DNA from: Gemmatimonadaceae bacterium
GTDB taxonomy: Bacteria; Gemmatimonadota; Gemmatimonadetes; Gemmatimonadales; Gemmatimonadaceae
Direction: 5' to 3'
Length of the DNA: 64,000 nucleotides
NCBI GenBank assembly: GCA_030647905.1
Contig: JAUSJA010000018.1
Location: 1-64,000 of the forward strand
This document shows, piece by piece, positions 50,914 through 58,987 of the stretch. Within the stretch, counting starts at the first letter, position 1; the number at the start of each line of letters is the position of its first letter. The translations under genes and the position numbers were made by a program. A model generated the notes under the pieces. It was not told the DNA's origin. It was given only the letters and a program-made list of their open reading frames with translations, and searched no databases.

Positions 50914-52009
50914 CCGTCTCGGCGGTCTGCGGTGCTTCTGGCGCGTCTTCCGCGCTCTCCACCGGCTCTGCCGTCGAGAGCGCGTCCTCCTTGTAGCTGA
51001 GCCATCCGGTCGAGCCGTCGGCGACCAGCTCGACCTCGGTGCCCAGCGGGAGCGTGAGGTTCGGCACCTCGTGACCGGCGGGGAAATCCATCAGGATGGG
51101 AACGTCCAGATCTGACAGCAGGTCGAGCAGGAAATCCTCGAACTCGTCTTCCTCCGAACGGTCGAGCGAGAGCTGTCCGAACACGATTCCCTTTACGTGT
51201 TGCAACAGCCCCGCCGCGCGAAGATGCACGAGCCGCTCGTCGGCCACCGACATCGGATCGTGCGTCTCCTCGAGAAACAGGATCGCGTCGCGAGTGTCAA
51301 TTTCATAGGCGGTGCCGATGGTCTGCTGCACCAGCGAGAGGTTCCCGCCGGTGAGCCGACCCGTCGCGCGGCCGGGTCTCACGGCGCGGGTTACATCCTT
51401 TCCGAATCGCGTCGGAGGCCTCGGCGTCGTGATCGCGGTGAGCAGCGACGCAGTGGTCGGATCGCGAGCGATGGGAATCAGGTCGTCCACCGTCGGGCCG
51501 TGAAACACGCGCAGCCCCGCCTGACGCATGAGCCAGAGGTGGAGCGCCGTGATGTCGGAATAGCCGACGAATATCTTGGGATTCCGACGGAAAACTTCGG
51601 GCTCGAGATAGGGGATCATTCTCGTGACGCCGTAGCCGCCGGTGCCGCCGATCACTGCCTTCACGCGCGGGTCGAGCCACATGCCCATGAAGTTGGCCGC
51701 GCGGCGCTCGTCCTGTTTTCTGGTGAAGCGCCGCAACTCGAGGATGTCCGGATCGAGAATGACCTCGTAGCCGGCGCGCTCCAGCGCCTTGGCGCCGCGC
51801 ATGAGCTGGCCTTCGCGCGGTGAATACGATGGCGCCACGACGCCGATCGCCTCGCCGCGCGCGATGGCGGTGGGCCGGATCAGCTCGATGACCGGCGACG
51901 GATTCAGTGGCTCCGGAGTACCATTTCCCGACGGAAGCGGGACCGTAGTGCCCTCACTAGATTGCGTGATATGCCAGATTCGCCGGTTAAGGAGTTGAAC
52001 CCCGAACAT
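50903..52009 (-). CDS. S66 family LD-carboxypeptidase / muropeptide amidase
   Basis: The S66 core is clear: IARGEAIGVVAPSYSP, GGTGGYGVTRM, the Ser nucleophile in VGYSDITALH, Glu in LFLEETHDPM and His in PAGHEVPNLT. These enzymes cleave LD-linked peptides (recycling of murein tetrapeptides or microcin-type substrates). The N-terminus is uncertain: no ATG, GTG or TTG lies between the core and ATG 52009, so 368 residues are annotated, with about 39 nt overlapping the divergent ispH. A C-terminal 25-residue Ala/Glu-rich tail is disordered. Convergent with gmhA, overlapping it by 11 nt. Confidence 0.8.
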   Translation of the reverse strand: MFGVQLLNRRIWHITQSSEGTTVPLPSGNGTPEPLNPSPVIELIRPTAIARGEAIGVVAPSYSPREGQLMRGAKALERAGYEVILDPDILELRRFTRKQDERRAANFMGMWLDPRVKAVIGGTGGYGVTRMIPYLEPEVFRRNPKIFVGYSDITALHLWLMRQAGLRVFHGPTVDDLIPIARDPTTASLLTAITTPRPPTRFGKDVTRAVRPGRATGRLTGGNLSLVQQTIGTAYEIDTRDAILFLEETHDPMSVADERLVHLRAAGLLQHVKGIVFGQLSLDRSEEDEFEDFLLDLLSDLDVPILMDFPAGHEVPNLTLPLGTEVELVADGSTGWLSYKEDALSTAEPVESAEDAPEAPQTAETVTP

Positions 52010-53257
52010 TCGGCCCCGTCGGCCGCCATTGCCACGGCCAAGAAGCAGGGTGCGGGCCCGGACGTCTACTTCCGGAAGGGATTCGGGCTCAAGGCCGAGG
52101 TGCAGGCTGAGCTTGCGTCTGATTATAGCGGGCGGCTGGTGGATCTGCTCCGGCAGCGGGAGTTCTGCCTCGAAGCCGGGGACACCACGATCCGACTGGC
52201 CCGGGAGTTCGGGTTCTGCTATGGGGTGGAGCGGGCGGTGGACTACGCCTACCAGACCCGGCGCAAGTTCCCCGACCGCCGGGTATTCCTGGCCGGCGAA
52301 ATCATCCACAACCCTCACGTCAACACCAAGCTGCGTGACATGGGTGTGGAGATTCTCGACATCGGGCCGAACGGAATTGACTACAGCGTAGTCGGACCCT
52401 CCGACGTCGTGATCCTGCCGGCGTTTGGAGTCACCATCCACGATTTCCAGACGCTGCGCGAGATCGGCTGCGTGATGGTGGACACGACTTGCGGGTCGGT
52501 GCTCAACGTCTGGAAGCGCGTCGAGAGCTACGCCAAGGACAGCTTCACGTCGCTCATCCACGGGAAGTACTACCACGAGGAGACGCGGGCGACAGCGTCG
52601 CAGGCGGCGAAGTATCCGAACGCGCCCTACTTCGTGGTCCGGAACATGGACGAGGCGAGGGTGGTCTGCGATTTCATCGAAGGACGACTTTCCGCCGATG
52701 AGCTGATGGAGAGGTTCGCGCACGCCGCAGCGCCGGGCTTCGATCCGGTGCGCGATTTCCAGCGGATCGGCGTGGCGAATCAGACCACGATGCTGGCGAG
52801 GGAATCACTGGCGATCGGCGTCGCGGTGGGCGAGGCGATGGCGCGCGCGAAGGGTGACGACTACGCGAAGACCAACTTCCGGACGTTCGACACCATCTGC
52901 AGCGCGACACAGGAGCGGCAGGACGCGGTGATCGAGCTCCTCCAGCATCCGATAGACGTCATGGTGGTGATCGGGGGTTACAACTCGAGCAATACGATCT
53001 CCCTCGCCGCGCTCTGCTCGGAGAAGGTCCGTACGTATCATATCGAGGATGCGGCCGCCATCGATCCCGTGACCGGAACGGTGCGCCACCGTCCTCCCGG
53101 ATCGAACGGAGACGTGGACGAGGTGGGATGGCTGGCGAGTCCGGGCCCGCTTCAGATCGGAATCACGGCGGGAGCGAGCACGCCCAATAACAAGATCGGT
53201 GACGCGGTGGCGCGGCTTTTCGCAACGAGAGGAGTTCCGCCCGAAAACGTGATCTGA
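51971..53257 (+). CDS. ispH: 4-hydroxy-3-methylbut-2-enyl diphosphate reductase (IspH), long form
   Basis: 428 residues from ATG 51971. The three cluster Cys are in EFGFCYGVERAVDYAY, VDTTCGSVLNVW and DTICSATQERQDA. FGFCYGVERAV and the length (about 310 in E. coli) match the plant/cyanobacterial type of IspH. It reduces HMBPP to IPP and DMAPP in the MEP pathway with a [4Fe-4S] cluster. The first 45 residues are an extra, low-complexity lead. Overlaps the divergent S66 gene start. Confidence 0.93.
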   Translation: MPDSPVKELNPEHSAPSAAIATAKKQGAGPDVYFRKGFGLKAEVQAELASDYSGRLVDLLRQREFCLEAGDTTIRLAREFGFCYGVERAVDYAYQTRRKFPDRRVFLAGEIIHNPHVNTKLRDMGVEILDIGPNGIDYSVVGPSDVVILPAFGVTIHDFQTLREIGCVMVDTTCGSVLNVWKRVESYAKDSFTSLIHGKYYHEETRATASQAAKYPNAPYFVVRNMDEARVVCDFIEGRLSADELMERFAHAAAPGFDPVRDFQRIGVANQTTMLARESLAIGVAVGEAMARAKGDDYAKTNFRTFDTICSATQERQDAVIELLQHPIDVMVVIGGYNSSNTISLAALCSEKVRTYHIEDAAAIDPVTGTVRHRPPGSNGDVDEVGWLASPGPLQIGITAGASTPNNKIGDAVARLFATRGVPPENVI

Positions 53258-53416
53258 CCTCCGCCGGCGGGCCGCCGCGACGAATTGATGTCAACCAGGT
53301 AACATATAGTGTTGCTCGCAGCGCCAGTCGTGATTAATGTGCTGGCGTTTCTGGTTTCCGTGGGACGGCCCGAAACTTGTTATGTCGAGCGGCGTACAAG
53401 GACAGGAGGTTTTCCA

Positions 53417-53650
53417 GTGGAGGTTGTGATGGAGCTCTTCGGAGCGCACGCTACGCCTGATCCCCAGGCTGGCGTTGGCGCGGAAGGAGCGGAGGACGTG
53501 CTCAATCTCGGGGCGTGGTTCCAGAAGGGATGGACGACCGCCGGCAGCATCGGGGAGAAAGGAACGGACTTCGTAGCGGGGATTTTCGACAGATTTCGCG
53601 AAGCGGATGCACTTGGCTATGACAACGAGGGAGACCAGACCGAAAACTGA
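53417..53650 (+). CDS. 77-residue acidic protein of unknown function
   Basis: GTG 53417 is chosen because AGGAGG sits 7 nt upstream; the frame is open further back to 53309 but that part does not look coding. The protein is acidic with ELFGAHATPDPQAGVGA, an amphipathic stretch (NLGAWFQKGWTTAGS) and an acidic C-terminus. No signal peptide. A strong terminator follows 19 nt after the stop. Family not recognised. Confidence 0.6.
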   Translation: MEVVMELFGAHATPDPQAGVGAEGAEDVLNLGAWFQKGWTTAGSIGEKGTDFVAGIFDRFREADALGYDNEGDQTEN

Positions 53651-53668
53651 ATCGTCTGTCGAGTAGTG

Positions 53669-53703
53669 AAAAAGGGCCGCCCTGATGAGGGGCGGCCCTT
53701 TTT
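53669..53703 (+). terminator. Strong Rho-independent terminator
   Basis: AAAAAGGGCCGCCC (53669-53682) pairs with GGGCGGCCCTTTTT (53690-53703), a perfect 14-bp stem with a 7-nt loop ending in the T run. It closes the 53417 gene and is bidirectional in form. Confidence 0.93.
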
Positions 53704-53751
53704 CCGATACCCGTTACCCGTTACCCGTTACCCGTTACCCGTTACCCGTTT
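53704..53751. repeat. Heptamer repeat tract D
   Basis: CCGATAC followed by five exact CCGTTAC units and a partial sixth, directly behind the terminator and about 20 nt before the esterase gene. On the minus strand it reads GTAACGG repeated. Same family as tracts at 29941, 30613 and 35406, but without a facing inverted arm. Confidence 0.88.
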
Positions 53752-53770
53752 GGTCGCGATCTTCCCCGCC

Positions 53771-54835
53771 ATGAGATCCCCACAAAAACTGCTTTCCCTG
53801 CTTGCGGCATCAGTCGCGCTCGCGGTCGTACCGGCCCGCCTCCCGGCACAGAACGACGGCGTCACGCACGTGGACACCGTCGCCGCTCCGTCGCTCCGCG
53901 CCAACCTCCTCGGCGATCCCGACCGGCGCGAAGTGACGGTGTATCTCCCGCCGAGCTACTCGAAGCGGCCGGCGAAGCGATATCCCGTCGTGTACCTGCT
54001 GCACGGATTCGCGGCTGACCACCGCGCGTTCATGCGCGGCGCGTACCAGAATCTGAATATCAGGCTGTCCATGGACAGCCTGATCCGCGCCGGCGCAGTA
54101 CGCGAGATGATCGTCGTCACACCCAATGCGCGGGATGCGTACGATGGCAGCTTCTACGCGAACTCAGTCGTTACCGGCAACTGGGAGGATTTCATCGTCC
54201 GCGACCTGGTATCATACGTGGACCGGAAGTATCGCACGGTCCGCAACCGGACGGGCCGTGGTCTCGCGGGTCACTCGATGGGCGGCTTCGGCGCGCTCCG
54301 GGTCGCCATGCGCCATCCCGAAATGTTCTCGGCGCTGTATGCGCTCAGCCCATGCTGCCTCGGAAGCCTGGCCGACTCTCCCGACGCCGGGATGACACGC
54401 GCGTGGAAGATCGCGCTCGGCCTTACGGATCGATCGCAGTTCTCGAAGGCGGGATTCATTCCGAACATCATCTACGGCATGGCCGCCGTCTATTCACCCG
54501 ACCCGGCGAACCCGCCATTCTACGTTCGGTTTCCACTCGCGCTGGAGGGCGACTCGCTGATCTCGAACGCGGCGCTCGCGACAAGCTGGACGGTAACGCC
54601 GCTCACGCTCGTACCGGCGCATGTCGCGGGTCTCGCGCGGATGGCGATTGCGTTCGACGCCGGCACTGCCGATGGATTCCGCGATATTCCGGCGAACGTT
54701 CAGAAGCTCGATTCGCTGATGACCGCTCTCGGAATACATCACGCGGCCGAGCTTTACGAGGGAACTCACGGCAGCCGCATCAGGTCGCGAATAGAGTCGA
54801 AAGTCATGCCCTTTTTCTCCAGGACACTGCATTGA
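53771..54835 (+). CDS. Secreted esterase D-like hydrolase
   Basis: 354 residues from ATG 53771, the first start after the heptamer tract. A signal peptide (LLSLLAASVALAVVPARLPA|Q) precedes an esterase-D/S-formylglutathione-hydrolase fold: YPVVYLLHGFAADHRAF (oxyanion loop), nucleophile GHSMGGFGAL, and a C-terminal His in EGTHGSR. Family members hydrolyse acyl esters, including mycolyl or siderophore esters. The promoter must overlap tract D or lie upstream of the terminator. Confidence 0.86.
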   Translation: MRSPQKLLSLLAASVALAVVPARLPAQNDGVTHVDTVAAPSLRANLLGDPDRREVTVYLPPSYSKRPAKRYPVVYLLHGFAADHRAFMRGAYQNLNIRLSMDSLIRAGAVREMIVVTPNARDAYDGSFYANSVVTGNWEDFIVRDLVSYVDRKYRTVRNRTGRGLAGHSMGGFGALRVAMRHPEMFSALYALSPCCLGSLADSPDAGMTRAWKIALGLTDRSQFSKAGFIPNIIYGMAAVYSPDPANPPFYVRFPLALEGDSLISNAALATSWTVTPLTLVPAHVAGLARMAIAFDAGTADGFRDIPANVQKLDSLMTALGIHHAAELYEGTHGSRIRSRIESKVMPFFSRTLH

Positions 54836-54840
54836 CCGAA

Positions 54841-54868
54841 GAAAGGCCGCCTGAATGGGCGGCCTTTC
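54841..54868. terminator. Bidirectional terminator-like hairpin
   Basis: GAAAGGCCGCC (54841-54851) and its complement (54858-54868) form a perfect 11-bp stem around TGAATG between the convergent esterase and lysine aminomutase genes. T runs are short on both sides. Confidence 0.75.
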
Positions 54869-54883
54869 CGATGACAAAGAGAA

Positions 54884-56056
54884 CTACTCTCCCGCCGCTT
54901 TTCTCCGCCGCGTGCGCACCGCTCCCTCCTTCTTCTTCTTCCCTCGCCCGATCGGCACGACGTCCATCTCTGCTGCAACGGCGGGCAGCGGCTCGGCCGC
55001 CGGAATCTGCTTCGGCTGCTTGTAGGTGAACCGCTTTCCCTCGTAGTTGCGGAAGATCACCTCGTCGTCGTTGATCTCCTCGACAGATTCGGGCAGCAGC
55101 GGGACTTTTCCTCCGCCGCCAGGGGAGTCTATCACGAACTGCGGCACCGCCAGGCCCGACGTCCAGCCGCGCAGCGCCTGAATGATCTCGAGACCCTTCT
55201 GGACGGTGGTGCGGAAATGCTCGCCGCCGGCGACCTGGTCGGCCATGAAGATGTAGTAGGGCCGCACACGCGCCTTCAGCAGCTCGTGCATCAGCTTCAT
55301 CATTACCTTCGCGTCGTCATTGACGCCCTTGAGCAGCACCGTCTGGCAGCCGAGCGACACGCCGGCCCTGGATAGGCGGTCGAGCGCCGCCACCGCGGAG
55401 GGCGTCAGCTCGTCGGGATGATTGAAGTGCGTATTCATGAAGATCGGGTGGTACTTCTGCACCATCTCGCAGAACTCCGGCGTGATGCGCTCGGGCAGGT
55501 GCGATGTGATGCGGCTTCCAATGCGGATGATCTCGATGTGCGGGATCGCCCTGAGCTGCTGGAAGATGTACTCCAGCCGCCGGTCGCTCAGCATCATCGG
55601 GTCGCCGCCGCTCAAGATGACGTCGCGGATCTCCGTATGCTGCCTCAGGTACTCGAACGCCGAATCGTACTGGTTGAGCGGGATCTTCTCCGGATCGCCG
55701 ACCTTCCGCCGCCGCGTGCAGAAGCGGCAGTAGCTGGCGCATACCGGGCTGACCAGGAACAGCGCGCGGTCCGGATACCGATGGGTGATGTTCGGCACCG
55801 GCGAGTCGCCATCCTCGTCGAGCGAATCGATGATTCCGTCCACGACATCCAGCTCCTCGACGGTCGGCACGTACTGCTGCCACATCGGATCGCCGACTTC
55901 CTTGATCGCATCGAGCACCGAGGGCGTGAGGCGCATCTGGAAATTTTCGAACGCAGGCCTCAGCGCTTCGACGTCAATCGCGTCGCCGAACTTCTCGTGC
56001 AGCTTGTCGAGTGTGGCGATGCTCTCTTCCTTCAGGATTTTCTGCCAGTCACTCAT
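54884..56056 (-). CDS. kamA: Lysine 2,3-aminomutase (KamA family)
   Basis: 390 residues from ATG 56056, which overlaps the preceding stop as ATGA. It is a radical SAM/PLP enzyme: the cluster Cys are C106, C110, C113 in SPVCASYCRFCTRRR; the PLP Lys is in DSPGGGGKVPL; and Asp residues matching those that bind the lysine epsilon-amino group in the clostridial enzyme are kept in MADQVAGGEHFRT and VIDSPGG. Thus true lysine to beta-lysine chemistry is likely. It has a Lys/Arg-rich 20-residue tail. No lysine-fermentation genes or epmA are near; the partner genes are a GNAT and two ATP-grasp ligases. Confidence 0.91.
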   Translation of the reverse strand: MSDWQKILKEESIATLDKLHEKFGDAIDVEALRPAFENFQMRLTPSVLDAIKEVGDPMWQQYVPTVEELDVVDGIIDSLDEDGDSPVPNITHRYPDRALFLVSPVCASYCRFCTRRRKVGDPEKIPLNQYDSAFEYLRQHTEIRDVILSGGDPMMLSDRRLEYIFQQLRAIPHIEIIRIGSRITSHLPERITPEFCEMVQKYHPIFMNTHFNHPDELTPSAVAALDRLSRAGVSLGCQTVLLKGVNDDAKVMMKLMHELLKARVRPYYIFMADQVAGGEHFRTTVQKGLEIIQALRGWTSGLAVPQFVIDSPGGGGKVPLLPESVEEINDDEVIFRNYEGKRFTYKQPKQIPAAEPLPAVAAEMDVVPIGRGKKKKEGAVRTRRRKAAGE

Positions 56057-56655
56057 TGTGGCATCACTCCATGCGTCGGCCATCCCAGGGATGGGGCGCG
56101 GCTCTGCAACCGTTTTGTGAATGTGATCCGGTCGTCCGACGGCGCGTAGAAATCGCGCGCCCTCGCGGCCTCGACGTATCCACGGCAGATGTAGAACCCG
56201 CGCGTGTTCCCGTAGTCGGATCGGGACGATGTTTCCACTACCACTATTCTGGCGTTCAGTCCCTTTAGCCTTCGTTCAACCTCACCAAGGAGGATGGTTC
56301 CGCTGCCGGATCCCTGAGCGGCAGGATGCACGGCGATCCAGTACAGATCGTAGGTGCGGTCCGTGCCGGGCGTGGGCCCGTAGCAGGCAAAGCCGACCAG
56401 CTCCTCTTCCGGGGTGAAGGCGCCGAGGAAGAAATAATCAGAGCTGGCTGGAGGATTCACGGGAACCCCGGTATGCGCCGCATCCGCGCCGTACACCGAG
56501 TCGAACAATTCAATCGCAACCGCGACCTCGTCTTCGCGGAAGACGTGCGTCGCGACGAGAATGTCGCGTACGCTCTCGCGGTACCCGGGGCCGAGATCTC
56601 CGACGAGGATTCGCGGCGGAGCGACGAGAGGTTTCTGCGGAGTCCGGATGATCAC
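56053..56655 (-). CDS. GNAT N-acetyltransferase of the beta-lysine cluster
   Basis: 200 residues from a GTG at 56655 that overlaps the ligase stop; its own stop overlaps kamA by 4 nt. The GNAT core is visible: YDLYWIAVHPAAQGSGSGTI (acetyl-CoA pyrophosphate loop), RIVVVETSSRSDYGNTRGF and GYVEAARARDFY. The family cannot be read from sequence alone; by context it may acetylate beta-lysine or a beta-lysine product, as AblB does in N-epsilon-acetyl-beta-lysine synthesis. Clear similarity to AblB beyond the fold is not evident. Confidence 0.82.
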   Translation of the reverse strand: MIIRTPQKPLVAPPRILVGDLGPGYRESVRDILVATHVFREDEVAVAIELFDSVYGADAAHTGVPVNPPASSDYFFLGAFTPEEELVGFACYGPTPGTDRTYDLYWIAVHPAAQGSGSGTILLGEVERRLKGLNARIVVVETSSRSDYGNTRGFYICRGYVEAARARDFYAPSDDRITFTKRLQSRAPSLGWPTHGVMPQ

Positions 56656-57686
56656 GGCGTCGCCGCCATCAGAAGCTCCATCCCCGAGAGACGGAGCGCG
56701 CGCTGCCACAGCTCCGGCGACGTGTCTATGCGCAGACTGAGCCCTGCCTCGCACACGCGACGAATGAGCGCGTTGTAATCCATCCCCGCAACGCGCGCCA
56801 TGCGGGCGAGTCCGGCGTCGGGAGAAATGTCGGGATTCGGATTCACCTCGAGAAGCCACGGCCGTCCTTCGGCGTCAATCCGGAAATCAGCGCGGCCGTA
56901 TCCCTGCCCACCGACGGCGCGCCACGCCTCGAGCGTGATGCGCTGAAGCTCCTCCGTCAGCTCGGGCGACAGATCGGCCGGGCACGACGGCGTCGCGCCG
57001 AGGTCCTCTTCGCTGCCGGGGATCCACTTGGACTGGTACGACACGATCTTCCACATGCCACGCGGCATCTCGCCGAAGTTGATCTCGGCAACGGGCAGCA
57101 CCTCGTCATCCACGATGCCGACGTTCACTTCGCGCCCGGCCACGTAGCGTTGCACGACGACCTCGTCCCACCGCTCGTGCATTGCGTCGAGCCGCGCAGT
57201 GAGCGCGCGCCCGCTGCGCACCACCGACCGCTGCTCGATCCCGATGGACGCGTCTTCCGCGGCCGGCTTGCAGATGGCCGGATATCCCACGCTCGCCACG
57301 TCCTCGCCCTTCCGCGCGAGCGACCACCGGGGAAGGGGAAGCCCAGCCCTGTCGAGCATCGTGTTCACGACGTACTTCCGCAGACACAGGGCCGTGGTGG
57401 TGCTGGAGTTTCCGGTGAAGGGAATCCCGAACAGCTCGAGCACCGAAATGACCATCGGCTCGAGCGCGGCGACGCCGTCGATCCCTTCACAGAGGTTGAA
57501 GACGAGATCGAACTTCGCGCGTCGCACGCGCTCTACCCATCGCCCGTCGGGATTCACCGGAACACGGACGTGCTGATGCCCCCAGTGCTCGATCGCATTT
57601 TCGATCGCTTCCACTGATTCGAGGATCAGTCCGTCGGGATTCACTCCGAGCGCCGACATCCCGTCGAACAACACGCCAATTTTCAT
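56652..57686 (-). CDS. ATP-grasp ligase 2, Ddl-fold, substrate unknown
   Basis: 344 residues from ATG 57686. The ATP-grasp fold is clear (FNLCEGIDGVAALEP, PAICKPAAEDASIGIEQRS, VVQRYVAGREVNVG, RADFRIDAEGRPWLLEVNPN). The loop SYQSKWIPGSEEDLGATPSC corresponds to the D-Ala ligase omega loop. The Ddl N-terminal signature (GGxSxExxVS), which binds the first D-Ala, is absent. It therefore likely couples another amine, plausibly beta-lysine or its acetyl derivative, to a carboxylate. Overlaps the GNAT gene by 4 nt. Confidence 0.84.
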   Translation of the reverse strand: MKIGVLFDGMSALGVNPDGLILESVEAIENAIEHWGHQHVRVPVNPDGRWVERVRRAKFDLVFNLCEGIDGVAALEPMVISVLELFGIPFTGNSSTTTALCLRKYVVNTMLDRAGLPLPRWSLARKGEDVASVGYPAICKPAAEDASIGIEQRSVVRSGRALTARLDAMHERWDEVVVQRYVAGREVNVGIVDDEVLPVAEINFGEMPRGMWKIVSYQSKWIPGSEEDLGATPSCPADLSPELTEELQRITLEAWRAVGGQGYGRADFRIDAEGRPWLLEVNPNPDISPDAGLARMARVAGMDYNALIRRVCEAGLSLRIDTSPELWQRALRLSGMELLMAATP

Positions 57687-57713
57687 GCTCGCGCCCTCCG
57701 GGGGGCGCCGTTT

Positions 57714-58838
57714 CTAGGCGGCGCGGTCTCTCTGGAGCGAGCGGCCGAGTGCGACGTTCTGCCGCGCGGCCGCCAGTTGCAAACAGGATTGAATGAGCTG
57801 GTCGTAGCTCAACCCGGCCGCACGGGCTGCTTTTGGAAAGCAGGAGTTGTCCGCTTGGTCGGGGAGAATTCCGGGAAGTGGATTGACCTCCACCACATTG
57901 GGCTTTCCGGCGGCGTCGAGCCGCACGTCTATCCGCGACCAGTCGCGGCAGCCGAGCACGCGATACGCGTCGAGCGTGACACGCTCGATCGCTCTCGCGA
58001 GTGATTCGTCTATGTGGGCGGGGCAATCGAACATCTGAAGAGGGCGCTCGGGGCGGTCCCAGATCCACTTGGCCTCGTAGCCGTAGATGGGGAGCGCTCC
58101 CTCGGGCAGCGACGCGAAATTCATCCCGACGATGGGGAGAACCTTCGCTTCGGCTCCATTACCAAGCACGGCGCACGTGAATTCGGCGCCCGGCAGATAC
58201 TCCTCGACGATCACCGGCTGGCGGTAGGTCTCGAGGAGAAACGCGGTCTGTGCCTCCAGCTCATCATGCGTGCGGCAGAAATTCCGCTCGGTGATTCCCT
58301 TCGACGATCCCTCGTGGATCGGCTTCACGAAAAGGGGCAGCGGAATCTCGCGTGCGCTCGCGAGGTCGCTCATCTCCCTGACGACGGCGAAGCCCGCGGT
58401 GGGCACGCAGTGATACGCGAGCATCTCCTTGGTCTTCGCTTTGTCGAGGCACAGGGAGAGCGTGAGCGGATCACTGCCGGAGTAGGGAATTCCGTAGAAC
58501 TCGCAGATGGCCGGGACGTGCGCCTCACGGTTCGCGCCGTACCGTCCTTCGGCGATGTTGAAGACGATGTCCGGTCTGGCGCGGCGCAAGCGTTCGGGAA
58601 AGTCCTCGGTCGCCTCGAGACGGATCACCTTGCCGATGGCGCCGAGAGCGGCGGCGACGGCATCTATGGTCTCGATGCTGTCCCACTCGGCGAACTCGTC
58701 TGCGATACTCGGCGGTTCTTCCTCCGGACGGGACGACTCACCGTCAGCCGGCAGAGAGTTGCGCGCGGCCGATTGCATGTTGCCCGTGAGCTCGGATGGC
58801 TCTGGCTTCTGATTGAAGGCGAAACCGATCCGGGTCAT
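57714..58838 (-). CDS. ATP-grasp ligase 1, Ddl-fold, substrate unknown
   Basis: 374 residues from ATG 58838. First gene of the cluster. It has an N-terminal insert of about 35 residues (Ser/Pro/Glu-rich), then FNIAEGRYGANREAHVPAI, GIPYSGSDPLTLSLCLDK, LFVKPIHEGSSKGI, EEYLPGAEFTCAVLG, the omega loop YGYEAKWIWDRPER and RIDVRLDAAGKPNVVEVNPL. This is closer to Ddl than ligase 2 in the loop but also lacks GGxSxExxVS. Two adjacent, diverged ligases suggest sequential or alternative amide-bond formation rather than peptidoglycan D-Ala-D-Ala synthesis. Confidence 0.84.
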   Translation of the reverse strand: MTRIGFAFNQKPEPSELTGNMQSAARNSLPADGESSRPEEEPPSIADEFAEWDSIETIDAVAAALGAIGKVIRLEATEDFPERLRRARPDIVFNIAEGRYGANREAHVPAICEFYGIPYSGSDPLTLSLCLDKAKTKEMLAYHCVPTAGFAVVREMSDLASAREIPLPLFVKPIHEGSSKGITERNFCRTHDELEAQTAFLLETYRQPVIVEEYLPGAEFTCAVLGNGAEAKVLPIVGMNFASLPEGALPIYGYEAKWIWDRPERPLQMFDCPAHIDESLARAIERVTLDAYRVLGCRDWSRIDVRLDAAGKPNVVEVNPLPGILPDQADNSCFPKAARAAGLSYDQLIQSCLQLAAARQNVALGRSLQRDRAA

Positions 58839-58879
58839 TCGGTCCCTACGAAAATGCGCGCGAGCGATTCATGACCCCG

Positions 58880-58908
58880 AGTATATAAACCACTACTATG
58901 GGGCGCAA
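58880..58908 (-). promoter_or_regulatory. Promoter of the beta-lysine/ATP-grasp operon
   Basis: On the minus strand, TATACT (58885-58880) is preceded at 17 nt by TTGCGC (58908-58903). The -10 is identical to that of the efflux operon. It lies in an unusually AT-rich island and predicts a leader of about 35 nt before ATG 58838. Confidence 0.6.
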
Positions 58909-58910
58909 TA

Positions 58911-58950
58911 TTTTTTCTCGCGAAAGGAGAAATTCTTTCGCGGAAAAAAA
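58911..58950. other. Long AT/GC hairpin next to the operon promoter
   Basis: CGCGAAAG (58919-58926) and CTTTCGCG (58935-58942) pair exactly, and the flanking T6 and A7 tracts extend the stem to about 16 bp with one mismatch. Since T runs precede and A runs follow, it is not a normal terminator in either direction. It sits between the thyX terminator and the operon promoter. Confidence 0.5.
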
Positions 58951-58975
58951 TTTTCACCGCGTTCTCTGCGGTGAA
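58944..58975 (-). terminator. Terminator of thyX
   Basis: Read on the minus strand, TTCACCGC and GCGGTGAA (58975-58968 and 58960-58953) form an 8-bp stem with a 7-nt loop, followed by AATTTTTTT (to 58944). Placed 13 nt after the thyX stop. Confidence 0.85.
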
Positions 58976-58987
58976 GGCTCTCTCTTC

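Noticed and set aside
53309-53416. A 36-codon N-terminal extension of the 53417 gene
   Set aside because: The ribosome site AGGAGG is placed for GTG 53417, and the upstream codons do not show the GC-rich third positions of the gene.
54884-56056. Reading the aminomutase as EpmB (EF-P lysylation)
   Set aside because: No epmA or efp is nearby, the length (390) and retained lysine-binding Asp pair fit KamA better, and the gene is coupled to ligases and a GNAT.
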